A stretch of DNA of 45,555 nt from a virus. The notes beneath the pieces were generated by a model. That model did not search any database and was not told where the DNA came from. It saw only the letters and a list, made by a program, of their open reading frames with translations. Shown one piece after another: positions 6,997 to 14,213 of the stretch. Position numbers and translations under genes: made by a program. The DNA lies in IMG/VR virus record IMGVR_UViG_3300030090_004249, positions 1 to 45,555 of that record; one strand, written 5' to 3'. Within the stretch, counting starts at the first letter, position 1. Every line of letters begins with the position of its first letter.

Positions 6997-7036
6997 TGCC
7001 CTTTTGTTTGTTAGTGTTGTTTTGTTTGTTTGCTAG
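6997..7036 (+). repeat. Leader direct repeat, copy 2 (T-rich, before 7113 gene)
   Basis: This is the second copy of the 40-nt leader repeat (see 6146-6185). The shared core is GTGTTG, five variable bases, then TTTGTTTGCTAG. Here it lies downstream of the putative promoter at 6931-6959, so it would be transcribed as part of the 5' leader. Confidence 0.5.
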
Positions 7037-7112
7037 CTGTGTTGGTTGGTTATTCAAACTTTCTTTTCTTCGTTTGCGTTTAGGCAAACACTCTTCCTTA
7101 AGGAGATTCATT

Positions 7113-7460
7113 ATGAAATTTGTAATTAATCGTAGCAATTACACATGCTCTATGCAGTACAGCAATGGTCGTACCGTTGAGATAACAATGCAAGAGCCAT
7201 CACTCGCACAAGAAGATGACGTAATGTACAGCGAGCTAGTCAAAATAAAATACTTTGACAGCCAGGGTGAACTCGTCGATGAGTTTAAAGATGTAACATC
7301 AGATGAGTTCGGCGGGATGCTCAAAGAAATACAGTACATAAGTGATGATCGGAGTCGGAGTTTGATAGATCAGGTTCAAGTTATGGATGAAGCAATGCAC
7401 GCAGGCGAACCACCTGTCTTAACACAAGCTGACTTACAAGGAGGCAGTGACAATGAGTGA
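7113..7460 (+). CDS. Hypothetical early protein, 115 aa, acidic
   Basis: Not recognised. I choose ATG 7113 because AAGGAG lies 8 nt upstream; the longer frame from 6984 is T-rich leader. The product begins MKFVINRSNYTCSMQYSNG, looks like a small beta-rich then helical protein, and has an acidic C-terminal half (YSELVKIKYFDSQGELVDEF, then VMDEAMHAGEPPVL). Its 3' end overlaps the next gene by 8 nt. It is the first of a run of small overlapping genes typical of phage early regions. Function unknown. Confidence 0.65.
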   Translation: MKFVINRSNYTCSMQYSNGRTVEITMQEPSLAQEDDVMYSELVKIKYFDSQGELVDEFKDVTSDEFGGMLKEIQYISDDRSRSLIDQVQVMDEAMHAGEPPVLTQADLQGGSDNE

Positions 7461-7773
7461 AGTAAAAGAACTTAACCTGACTAACTGGAAGGGACAGGAA
7501 TCTATTGATGCTATGCCTAACAAAGATCCGATGGTAGTTGAAACAGTAACCAACTACGTCATGGATGGCAAGCTATCAAGCACAGGTTTCTTCCGGGCTA
7601 TGCTAGAAAATAATTTTTTAACTGCTGTCATACGTGCAGACGCAAGCAACATCATACAGATAAAGATGTGGGCTAAGTGGATGATTAACCATGTGCCCGA
7701 AGCAGCACGAGGCAGTAAGCATTTAGTAGATCATTGGATCAGGATGGGAGGAATCAATGGTAACGCTGACTGA
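7453..7773 (+). CDS. Hypothetical early protein, 106 aa
   Basis: Not recognised. ATG 7453 is preceded by AAGGAGG with an 8-nt spacer; a GTG two codons earlier is less well placed. The soluble, mostly helical product contains NKDPMVVETVTNYVMDGKLS and IQIKMWAKWMINHVPEAARG. It overlaps the genes on both sides (8 nt and 17 nt), indicating translational coupling in the early operon. Confidence 0.65.
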   Translation: MSEVKELNLTNWKGQESIDAMPNKDPMVVETVTNYVMDGKLSSTGFFRAMLENNFLTAVIRADASNIIQIKMWAKWMINHVPEAARGSKHLVDHWIRMGGINGNAD

Positions 7774-7999
7774 AAAAGAATCAATGCTAGTTGACGATGC
7801 GTTCGCATACTACACCAGGCAGGAGCATGAGGTTACTAAGCAAGAGATGTACTTGTGGACTGCACTGCAAATGAATAAGCGAATGATGGTTGAGCTGCCA
7901 TTAACACACGAGGACATGACAATCCTCGATGCAATAGTATTATCTTTACCATGGGAGGAAGAGGATGAGAAACCTACTCAAGACAGACAGCACTCTTAA
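7757..7999 (+). CDS. Hypothetical early protein, 80 aa
   Basis: Not recognised. ATG 7757 follows GGGAGG. The helical, acidic product contains LVDDAFAYYTRQEHEVTKQE and ends SLPWEEEDEKPTQDRQHS. Its last 35 nt overlap the start of the small lipoprotein gene at 7965 in another frame. Confidence 0.6.
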   Translation: MVTLTEKESMLVDDAFAYYTRQEHEVTKQEMYLWTALQMNKRMMVELPLTHEDMTILDAIVLSLPWEEEDEKPTQDRQHS

Positions 8000-8117
8000 A
8001 GCTGTGCTAATGGTGCTAGGTATTAGCCTAGCTATCTCAGCACTGACAGGGTGCAGATCATTTGAAACTAGAACTGTAATAACAAGTGATGCCCAGCTAG
8101 AGGTATCACGTTGGTAG
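7965..8117 (+). CDS. Small putative lipoprotein with lipobox, 50 aa
   Basis: ATG 7965 follows GGGAGGAAGAGG and opens a 50-codon frame to TAG 8115-8117. Residues 1-12 are the n-region (MRNLLKTDSTLK), residues 13-26 are hydrophobic (AVLMVLGISLAISA), and residues 27-30 are L-T-G-C, a good lipobox with Cys30 as the lipidation site. The mature part would be only 21 residues (CRSFETRTVITSDAQLEVSR plus W). Known: outer-membrane spanins of the Rz1 type and small superinfection-exclusion lipoproteins have this size and design. It lacks the proline richness of Rz1 and has no i-spanin partner next to it. Inference: an exported lipoprotein acting in the cell envelope of a Gram-negative host, exclusion or lysis-related. 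Confidence 0.65.
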   Translation: MRNLLKTDSTLKAVLMVLGISLAISALTGCRSFETRTVITSDAQLEVSRW

Positions 8118-8217
8118 AACTGGAAGGGCTGGCGAGTCTATGCACAAACTCTCGAGTGCATACTAGGTGGGGATCTAGATGTACTCGTCAGCCCGCTACC
8201 AGTAGGAGGAGATACAG

Positions 8218-9246
8218 ATGACACGTCTTACAAAGAAAGACTATCAGCAAGTAGCAAAAGAAAAGAATGTATTGTGGCTTGCTAAAGAATTACCACGCAA
8301 AGATAAATCTTCATGGAGAGCACCGTCTGAAACAAAACAGAGGTACCAATGCAAGAAGTGCAAGCATATCTGGCTCACTTCATATAGCAATCTAAGAAGA
8401 GGCTTTGGCTGTCCCAAATGTGCAAGAAAAATATCCAATGAAAACCTGGAGAAGTGGAGACCACAAAGAAAGAAGGAGCATTATGTAGAGCTGGCTAGCA
8501 AAATGGAATTCAAACACATAGGCAAAGCACCAAGATACACAATCCAAAAGTCTAAATGGTTGTGTTTGAAGTGCAAGCAATATCAATACAGCACATACTC
8601 TACATTGCTTAACGCCCATAAGCTAGGTCTAAGGAACTGCATGTCGTGCTGGAAAGTATCTGATTCATTAAGGCAAACGTCAGCAAACAGAAGACTAAAA
8701 GAAAAAGATTATATTAACCTGGCAAAAGAATCTAGTTTGGTTTGGGTAGGAAAAGAACTGCCTAATAACACATACACTAAGACAGAGTGGCAATGCAAGA
8801 AGTGCAATGCTGTAGAAGGCAGGACATACAACAACCTCAGCAGGGGAAAGAGATGTACATCCTGCATCAACTTTGTTAATGGCAAGAGAGTCTCTGTAGT
8901 ACAAGTAAAGCTAGCTCAATTCCTCAAGGCTGAACTGAACTACAAATTAGGTAGTAGATACATTGACTGTGCATTCCCAGACAAGAAGATAGCTATCGAG
9001 TACGACAGCTACTACTACCATGGTGACAAGGATGATAGGCCTAGGAACAAAGAGATACTCGATGCAGGTTGGAAGCTCTGGCGTATCAGATCTAACTCAG
9101 CAATACCTAAGAAACATACAGCTGAGTATGCAATCAACCAGCTAATGACAACAGACCGTACACATTTCGTGACGACCCTGAAAGACTGGGGTCATGGACC
9201 ACTATGGCATCAAGTAAAGGAGGAGAAAGATGTTATTCATTCTTAA
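8218..9246 (+). CDS. Zinc-ribbon homing-endonuclease-like protein (Vsr/PD-(D/E)XK fold), 342 aa
   Basis: ATG 8218 follows AGGAGGAGATACAG. The protein is built of three tandem units of about 75 residues. Each has an N-terminal helix (KKDYQQVAKE; KKEHYVELAS; EKDYINLAKE) and a zinc ribbon of paired CxxC: C45/C48 with C65/C68, C116/C119 with C141/C144, C193/C196 with C213/C216. A C-terminal domain (about 222-300) carries D250, then IAIEYD with E261 and D263, then H268 and WKLWRIRSN. This matches the very-short-patch-repair-like nuclease core of phage free-standing homing endonucleases. Known: such genes spread between phage genomes by cutting related sites. The neighbours are unrelated small early genes that the enzyme interrupts, consistent with a selfish insertion. 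No intron boundary is visible around it. A DNA-repair or host-attack nuclease is an alternative. Confidence 0.75.
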   Translation: MTRLTKKDYQQVAKEKNVLWLAKELPRKDKSSWRAPSETKQRYQCKKCKHIWLTSYSNLRRGFGCPKCARKISNENLEKWRPQRKKEHYVELASKMEFKHIGKAPRYTIQKSKWLCLKCKQYQYSTYSTLLNAHKLGLRNCMSCWKVSDSLRQTSANRRLKEKDYINLAKESSLVWVGKELPNNTYTKTEWQCKKCNAVEGRTYNNLSRGKRCTSCINFVNGKRVSVVQVKLAQFLKAELNYKLGSRYIDCAFPDKKIAIEYDSYYYHGDKDDRPRNKEILDAGWKLWRIRSNSAIPKKHTAEYAINQLMTTDRTHFVTTLKDWGHGPLWHQVKEEKDVIHS

Positions 9247-9451
9247 GTATCACACTACCGCAGATGATACACACATGCGTAGGTATTTTGCGGCTAGTCC
9301 ACTCGAAGCAATCAATGAATTGCTACGGGAATACAACGACGCACTGGCAGAGAGGCCAGTACATATCATATCTATCGAGGTGTTCGAGGAGAAGGAAGTC
9401 CCTTTGATATGGGCACCATACAAAAAGCTGGAGGAGCTAAGCAATGGATGA
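9230..9451 (+). CDS. Hypothetical early protein, 73 aa
   Basis: Not recognised. ATG 9230 follows AAAGGAGGAGAAAG and overlaps the nuclease gene by 17 nt. The product is a small alpha/beta chain (LFILKYHTTADDTHMRRYF, then HIISIEVFEEKEVPLIW) with no membrane segment. Confidence 0.6.
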   Translation: MLFILKYHTTADDTHMRRYFAASPLEAINELLREYNDALAERPVHIISIEVFEEKEVPLIWAPYKKLEELSNG

Positions 9452-9647
9452 ATTGAATCAGCTATTTAAGGATGATCCATACAACGACATCGAATACCAG
9501 AGATACCTGGATGAGATGGAGATGCAGGATCTACTATCAATGGAAGAGAACCCAGACTTAGGTAATGAAGTTGAAGCGGAGCATCGGAAGTTACGCGCGT
9601 TACCTGTCTACAAACCTGCACTAGATAAGGAGAAAACTAGTGAGTGA
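9444..9647 (+). CDS. Hypothetical acidic early protein, 67 aa
   Basis: Not recognised. ATG 9444 follows GGAGG and overlaps the previous gene by 8 nt. The chain is strongly acidic and helical in the first 50 residues (FKDDPYNDIEYQRYLDEMEM), then basic at the C-terminus. Confidence 0.55.
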   Translation: MDELNQLFKDDPYNDIEYQRYLDEMEMQDLLSMEENPDLGNEVEAEHRKLRALPVYKPALDKEKTSE

Positions 9648-9969
9648 AAAGTATTTAATTAAGATCTCAACAGAAGGTCAGTACGGAGTCGAAGGCTTTG
9701 TCATGAAGCTCAAGGATGGTAAGCATGACATGGCTGGGCCACTAATAACTATGCTAGCTGGCGTGGTTGATGGGCTATTAGATATTGTTCAGTTACACGA
9801 GGATGAGAATGGCATTAAACATTCTATCTGTGTGCCTATTGAACAGATACAGAATAGTTTCCAAGCCATAACAGAAGTCCTAGCTGACGTAGAAATTACA
9901 CAGGAAGAAAAGAATAAGATCATCGACAAGTTAGAAAGGAATATAAACGATGAGCTCGACGACGAATGA
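9640..9969 (+). CDS. Hypothetical early protein, 109 aa, GTG start
   Basis: Not recognised. The GTG start at 9640 is chosen because AAGGAG lies 6 nt upstream. Residues 1-75 look like a compact alpha/beta domain (EKYLIKISTEGQYGVEGFVM, then HSICVPIEQIQN). Residues 80-109 form a charged helix ending in an acidic tail. It overlaps the 9950 gene by 20 nt. Confidence 0.6.
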   Translation: MSEKYLIKISTEGQYGVEGFVMKLKDGKHDMAGPLITMLAGVVDGLLDIVQLHEDENGIKHSICVPIEQIQNSFQAITEVLADVEITQEEKNKIIDKLERNINDELDDE

Positions 9970-10909
9970 AGCAATGGGCCACATCATTATGTGGAAGGGT
10001 AAGCGTGTCAGCCATGAGGAATACTCAAATGAAATGGGCAGTCACGTTGCACCTGATGTAGATCTATCCAAGAACTTTAAGTATGTACTCAACAGGGCGA
10101 TGTCTGAATGGAAGAGTAATTCATATGGTATTACTAGGTTCAGGCCAGTCATCACCCCTATGTGGCGTAGCTGGGATAGAGAGGACGGACGCAGAGATAA
10201 GTACGAGATCGGATACAACTATCAGAACGGTGAAGGTGACACAGAGTATGTGTTCACATGCTGTGTCAGGTTAATCAAGTACGATGAGCTGCATCCAGGT
10301 TATCCCAAAGATCCTGAAATAAAATTCTTTTCCAGCAAGAAAGACACGAAGCCTATCGAAGACCCGAAGGATTCTAGTAACCCTCACATACCTAGTGTGA
10401 ACTACATAGTAAAGAAATACTGGGATAAGTATGAGGACACTATTGATTCCACTCAGGTGAACGACAGCCTTCAAAGATATGTCGAAAGAAATTTCTTTGT
10501 CAAGCAGCTAGACTCCAGGGTTTACTGGATGCACAGCAAGGACAGTGAAGACTGGACATTGCTAGCTAAGAATCTTGATGACATGGGTATTGTTATACGA
10601 GACTTCCCACCATCATCATCACCAGAGAGTATGAAATCCCTGTTCGATGTAGTGAGAGAAGACTTCATAAAGATACAGGCTGAGCTTGATGATCTCAATA
10701 CAAGAGAGAATCAAACCGATCGTGTCATGAGAATCCGTAAGGATATAGGTGAGAAGTGGAGAGCAGAGGTTGCGTTGTTGAAGCCACTGCTATCTGAGAT
10801 GGATGAGTTCAACAAACTCGTAGAGTCAGTCGAAGAGTCTGCACGACGGGCAGAATACGAGGCAAATGTTAATGTTAATGCAGATGTGTTTAGTGATATT
10901 GAACTTTAG
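9950..10909 (+). CDS. Hypothetical protein, 319 aa, upstream partner of MoxR/VWA pair
   Basis: I do not recognise a family with confidence. ATG 9950 follows AAAGGA. Residues 1-145 form a globular, Trp/Tyr-rich domain (ITRFRPVITPMWRSWDRED, then KYEIGYNYQNGEGDTEYVFT), residues 180-225 a second mixed segment, and residues 235-300 a long charged coiled-coil-like helix (REDFIKIQAELDDLNTREN). It lies 20 nt upstream of the MoxR ATPase and ahead of the VWA gene, so it may be the substrate adaptor of that ATPase system; this is inference from position. Confidence 0.6.
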   Translation: MSSTTNEAMGHIIMWKGKRVSHEEYSNEMGSHVAPDVDLSKNFKYVLNRAMSEWKSNSYGITRFRPVITPMWRSWDREDGRRDKYEIGYNYQNGEGDTEYVFTCCVRLIKYDELHPGYPKDPEIKFFSSKKDTKPIEDPKDSSNPHIPSVNYIVKKYWDKYEDTIDSTQVNDSLQRYVERNFFVKQLDSRVYWMHSKDSEDWTLLAKNLDDMGIVIRDFPPSSSPESMKSLFDVVREDFIKIQAELDDLNTRENQTDRVMRIRKDIGEKWRAEVALLKPLLSEMDEFNKLVESVEESARRAEYEANVNVNADVFSDIEL

Positions 10910-10929
10910 TAGTAAGGAAAAGATTAGTT

Positions 10930-12045
10930 ATGAAAACTAAGCAAACAAATTGGTGGTACTTTATCCCACCACAAATCGGAGTAGTAAGTTTTGCATATGG
11001 TTCACCTGGACTAGGCAAGACGGAGGTAATGACAGCACTATCACAGGCAGCACAAAGAAAATTTATTCTTATGCTCCTGGATCAGCACGAACCAGAGGAC
11101 ATTGGAGGATTTCCTATACCGTCCAAGGTAACAGTGGATGGCGAAGAGCATGGTGTCATTAAGAAGTACCCAATGGAGAACATCATCCAGGCTAAGAAAG
11201 AAAAATCTTTAATGCTGGTTGACGAGTTCACTTGTGTATCGGAGGACATGCAAGCAGCAGCACTCACGTTCATGGCTAGCCCGCCAAAGAATTGCTGGGT
11301 GTACGCAGCAGGTAACAGACCTGATGAAGCTGCGAACGGTCACGAGATCAGCGAGCCTATGATTAACAGGATGTGCGTAGGTGATTGGGAGTTCGACAAG
11401 AAAGCATGGGCTCAAGGGATGACTGAGGGTGGAGGCTTTGAGTTTCCAGCACCTAAGTTCCCTATGATTCCAGATGGTTGGGAGGAATCAGTACCTTTCT
11501 ACGCTGACAAAATAAATAGTTTTGTTAACTGTAGAACTACACTGTCTCGGCCTGAGTATCTTAACCGACCCAATAAAGATGAGACTATGGGTAGTCCATT
11601 CCCTTCACCTAGATCGTGGACTAATGCTGCTCGTATCTTGGGTGCCGCAATGCTAGTCGGTGCCAACAAGAAGACACAGCGTAAGTTAATAGGTGGATGT
11701 GTCGGTGATGAGGTAGGTCAGGAGTTCTTAGACTTCCTAGATGTAGATAGCTACGGTGATCCCGAGGAAATACTTAACAGTCCTCGTGAGATTGAGCTAC
11801 CTAAAGCAAGCAACCTAGCTATAAGCTACGTTAAATCTGTACTCACTAGAGTTAAGGAAGAGTTAACTCCAGAGAGATGGGAGAATGGCAGAGAGTTCCT
11901 TGCAACAGTGCATCGTACACACCCTGAGATTGCAAAGACCTTCGAGGCTAAGCTGTTAGAGCTGAAACCTGATGGTCATGATGTAGTTAAGAACGAGTAC
12001 GTTGCCAGCATGGAAGATGATTGGCTAAGTAACATCCACAATTAA
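10930..12045 (+). CDS. MoxR-family AAA+ ATPase, 371 aa
   Basis: Clear AAA+ signatures: Walker A GSPGLGKT (residues 24-31), Walker B LMLVDEF (D98, E99), sensor 1 YAAGNRP (N129) and the downstream INRM (R147, candidate arginine finger). The spacing and the GNRPDEA context fit MoxR/RavA-type chaperone ATPases rather than replication clamps or helicases. Known: these ATPases act with VWA-domain proteins to insert cofactors or remodel complexes. The next gene (12056) indeed encodes a VWA protein, 10 nt downstream with its own AAGGAG. Inference: a phage-encoded remodelling machine whose target is unknown, possibly host polymerase or the phage replisome. ATG 10930 follows AAGGA at slightly long spacing. 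Confidence 0.85.
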   Translation: MKTKQTNWWYFIPPQIGVVSFAYGSPGLGKTEVMTALSQAAQRKFILMLLDQHEPEDIGGFPIPSKVTVDGEEHGVIKKYPMENIIQAKKEKSLMLVDEFTCVSEDMQAAALTFMASPPKNCWVYAAGNRPDEAANGHEISEPMINRMCVGDWEFDKKAWAQGMTEGGGFEFPAPKFPMIPDGWEESVPFYADKINSFVNCRTTLSRPEYLNRPNKDETMGSPFPSPRSWTNAARILGAAMLVGANKKTQRKLIGGCVGDEVGQEFLDFLDVDSYGDPEEILNSPREIELPKASNLAISYVKSVLTRVKEELTPERWENGREFLATVHRTHPEIAKTFEAKLLELKPDGHDVVKNEYVASMEDDWLSNIHN

Positions 12046-12055
12046 GGAGTTTATC

Positions 12056-13705
12056 ATGGCTAAATCATTGCCGACAACGGAAGTATATTCTAGAATAAAC
12101 CACAAAGAGCCGGAGGTTTTGCGACAAGCAAAGCTGACGGCTGCTAGGTACTGGAAGTTCTCCCGTGACTTACTGTTCTCTATGCGTACTGTGCCAGTCA
12201 AAGGGCTAGGCACTATGGCAGTAGATAGATTCTTGAATCTGTACTACGACCCTGAGTACCTAAAGAATAGGCATCAAGCGGAGATCAGTTCGTGCTTGTT
12301 GCATGAGATGTGTCATATATTTATGGGACATCACCGTAGGTTCCACGCCTTAGTGAATAATCCTACAAAGATTAGTAGAGAGAAATGGAATGAGGCCTGT
12401 GACATAACAGTAAATTATTTACTAGACCAGGAGTTCTCGGTACACGGGACGAGTGGTAGATGGTGTGAGTTCAGGGTGGGTTATGATTGGTTGATGCACG
12501 ACCGATACCCATACAGTCAAACACCTGAGATCACAGGCAATCAATCCGCAGAAAAAGTTTTTAGAATTTTGATGAAAGGAATTAGCGATGGCCAAGACCA
12601 AAGCAACTCCAACGACGAACGGTCGGATAGGCCGAGCGACACTGGAGAAGATACAGGAAGTTCAGTTAGATTTCAACGAGAAACTGACGACGATCCAAGT
12701 GACACTGGGGAATCTAGTGCAGAACAAGGATCAGCAGGAGGAACTGAAGGAGAAGTTGAACCAGATGGAAGGACAGCTACAGATACTAGCGGGTCAGATC
12801 ATCGGGATCAATCAGGGGACAGCGAACGCACTGCAAGTGATGGACGCTCAGCTGAATCAGATGGCGAGCCAGCAGATGGCTTCATATCAACAGATGAATC
12901 AGGCTCCCTCGTCTGGAATGGCGAACCAATATCAGCGCCAGGCACCGGAGGAAATGGATCCTCGTTATCAGATGGAACGCCAAGAGCTTGGGAGATAGCT
13001 GGCTCAAGTGATGACGCTGGTGGAAACTCAATGAGTGAAGCCGATGTTGATTCACTTATAACATCAGCATGTCACAAAGCTCAGGGCGATTTAGGTAGTA
13101 ACATATCATTCGCCTTGAAGGATGTGATGCGTTCCATATCTAAGATCTCCGAAGACCCATGGTCTATGATACTCAGGCTGACCCGTGGAAAACTAAATAA
13201 TTTTAGATCCAGGGGAGGCAAGCGAACTTATCGCAGGTTGAATAGGCGTGGGCTAGGGCATGGAGTATGCAGGCCAGTCAAACGCAGTGGGAAACCACAG
13301 CTTGCAATATGCCTAGACACATCAGCTTCCATGATGAGTGATGATTACGACAAGGCTTACTCAGTAATAAAAAAATTATTAGATAACCTGGGATCCAGCG
13401 AGGATGTCTGTGTTATCACGGGTGACACCGGAGCTAAGACTAAAGTAGTTATGTCTAAGAATGTAAGTGACAATCAACTGAGGCAACTTCAGATGAATGG
13501 TGGTGGAGGTACTGATGTTGGTGTGTTAATTGAAGACACGCTAGCTCAGGCTAACCCGAAGCCAGATGTAATAGTTGCAATCACGGATGGCATGACTCCA
13601 TGGCCAGACGAATTAAAGGTACCTGTGTTGGCTGTACTGACACAGGATGTAGATGAATACTGGGTTCCGCCCAGCCACATAACTAAAATTATTTTGAAAG
13701 GTTAA
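12056..13705 (+). CDS. Metallopeptidase-like plus VWA-domain protein, 549 aa
   Basis: ATG 12056 follows AAGGAG. The N-terminal domain (about 1-175) holds SSCLLHEMCHIFMGHH, an HExxH zinc motif (H83, E84, H87). The C-terminal domain (about 325-545) is a VWA-like fold with MIDAS residues D421-x-S423-x-S425 (DTSAS), T486 (GGGGTD) and D511 (ITDGM). Together these match the putative metallopeptidase/VWA-like family that pairs with MoxR ATPases. Between them, residues 178-314 form an acidic Ser/Asp/Gly/Thr-rich disordered linker. This is exactly the segment overlapped by a second ORF in the +1 frame (12588-12998). Inference: a metal-dependent partner of the MoxR ATPase. Peptidase activity is not assured because the third metal ligand is not obvious. 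Confidence 0.85.
   Translation: MAKSLPTTEVYSRINHKEPEVLRQAKLTAARYWKFSRDLLFSMRTVPVKGLGTMAVDRFLNLYYDPEYLKNRHQAEISSCLLHEMCHIFMGHHRRFHALVNNPTKISREKWNEACDITVNYLLDQEFSVHGTSGRWCEFRVGYDWLMHDRYPYSQTPEITGNQSAEKVFRILMKGISDGQDQSNSNDERSDRPSDTGEDTGSSVRFQRETDDDPSDTGESSAEQGSAGGTEGEVEPDGRTATDTSGSDHRDQSGDSERTASDGRSAESDGEPADGFISTDESGSLVWNGEPISAPGTGGNGSSLSDGTPRAWEIAGSSDDAGGNSMSEADVDSLITSACHKAQGDLGSNISFALKDVMRSISKISEDPWSMILRLTRGKLNNFRSRGGKRTYRRLNRRGLGHGVCRPVKRSGKPQLAICLDTSASMMSDDYDKAYSVIKKLLDNLGSSEDVCVITGDTGAKTKVVMSKNVSDNQLRQLQMNGGGGTDVGVLIEDTLAQANPKPDVIVAITDGMTPWPDELKVPVLAVLTQDVDEYWVPPSHITKIILKG
12588..12998 (+). CDS. Overprinted Gln-rich coiled-coil protein, 136 aa (nested in VWA gene, +1 frame)
   Basis: This ORF lies wholly inside the VWA gene but in the +1 frame. 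ATG 12588 has its own ribosome-binding site (AAAGGA, 7-nt spacer). The product does not look like a random shadow. A basic head (MAKTKATPTTNGRIGRATLE) precedes a long amphipathic helix, residues about 18-100, with heptad-like spacing of Leu/Ile/Val/Met (KLTTIQVTLGNLVQ, LKEKLNQMEGQLQILAGQII). A Gln/Met-rich tail follows. The VWA frame is low-complexity over the same bases, so that frame is free to tolerate the second one. An open run of 136 codons by chance in one frame is roughly a 1-in-600 event at equal base use. Inference: a real nested gene encoding an oligomeric small protein. The alternative is that the linker's codon bias alone produced it. Confidence 0.6.
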   Translation: MAKTKATPTTNGRIGRATLEKIQEVQLDFNEKLTTIQVTLGNLVQNKDQQEELKEKLNQMEGQLQILAGQIIGINQGTANALQVMDAQLNQMASQQMASYQQMNQAPSSGMANQYQRQAPEEMDPRYQMERQELGR

Positions 13706-13709
13706 TGAG

Positions 13710-14096
13710 ATGGCAAGTTTTAATAGAGTAATCCTAGCAGGGAATTTAGTTCGAGACGTAGAGCTAAGACAACTAGGAGAGGATAAGGTAGTAGGTGATG
13801 TACCCCTTGCAGTTAACGAAGGATACAAGGACAAGCAGACAGTACACTATGTAGATCTTACACTGTGGAATCAGACTGCTAACTTTGCATCTAACTATCT
13901 AAGCAAGGGTTCCAATGTCTTGGTAGAAGGTAGGCTTCATCAGGATAGATGGGAGACTGAGGACGGAAAGCGTAGTAAGCACAAGGTTACTGTAGATAAA
14001 TTAATTTCTTTAGATAAGAAATCAGACACAGCCGACCGACCTGCAAGCACAGAGCCTATGGCTCAACCAGTTCAGTCGAACGACGTCCCCTTCTAA
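13710..14096 (+). CDS. ssb: Single-stranded DNA-binding protein, 128 aa
   Basis: This is a typical OB-fold SSB. The N-terminus SFNRVILAGNLVRDVELRQ matches the canonical start of bacterial SSBs. The core has VPLAVNEG, VDLTLWNQTANFASNYLSKG and VLVEGRLHQDRWETEDGK. The short tail ends QSNDVPF, an acidic tip like the D-D-I-P-F peptide that recruits partner enzymes. It protects ssDNA in replication and recombination and would work with the ERF and RecE-like proteins encoded downstream. ATG 13710 follows AAAGG and lies 4 nt after the VWA stop. The palindrome at 14095-14115 overlaps its stop codon. Confidence 0.95.
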   Translation: MASFNRVILAGNLVRDVELRQLGEDKVVGDVPLAVNEGYKDKQTVHYVDLTLWNQTANFASNYLSKGSNVLVEGRLHQDRWETEDGKRSKHKVTVDKLISLDKKSDTADRPASTEPMAQPVQSNDVPF

Positions 14097-14115
14097 GACG
14101 ACAGAATGTCATGTT
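14095..14115. promoter_or_regulatory. 21-bp palindrome, copy 2 of 4
   Basis: Arms AAGACGACA and TGTCATGTT surround spacer GAA. The palindrome begins in the ssb stop codon and precedes a structured intergenic stretch and the recombinase gene. See 5701-5721. Confidence 0.6.
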
Positions 14116-14187
14116 AGTCAGCCCTGACTGTGCGATAAGCACGATGGGTCGCCCAGCTACAGGTGGCGTGTAACGGTAGTCGTACAC
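14116..14187 (+). ncRNA. Candidate structured RNA between ssb and recombinase
   Basis: There are successive short hairpins: AGTCA/TGACT (14116-14129, loop GCCC), GTGC/GCAC (14130-14142), CGCC/GGCG (14150-14168) and GTGTA/TACAC (14168-14187, sharing one base with the previous stem). A strong GNRA-capped hairpin follows at 14214-14237. With the palindrome just upstream, this could be a small RNA of about 120 nt or a structured leader of the recombinase mRNA. The stems are short, so confidence is low. Confidence 0.3.
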
Positions 14188-14213
14188 ATCAGTGTAATCT
14201 CCGAAGTTCGAGA

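Larger units (their letters stand above)
6735..7112. other. Non-coding region between first plus gene and small-gene operon
   Basis: The region is 378 bp and holds the terminator, a nested hairpin, a 23-bp-period tandem repeat overlapping a sigma-70-like promoter, and a T-rich leader with a copy of the 40-nt repeat. The frame open upstream of ATG 7113 would add 43 hydrophobic residues encoded by the TTTG-rich leader. I reject it because the good ribosome-binding site is the one before 7113. Confidence 0.6.

Noticed and set aside
6984-7112. N-terminal extension of the 7113 gene with hydrophobic residues
   Set aside because: It is encoded by TTTG-rich leader sequence; the AAGGAG site points to ATG 7113.
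8111-8221. Possible 36-codon ORF (TTG start) filling the gap before the nuclease gene
   Set aside because: The start is weak, there is no ribosome-binding site and composition is random-like; only an ATGA overlap favours it.
8118-9300. Group I intron around the homing-endonuclease-like gene
   Set aside because: Neighbouring genes are complete, and I see no split exon or intron core pairing.
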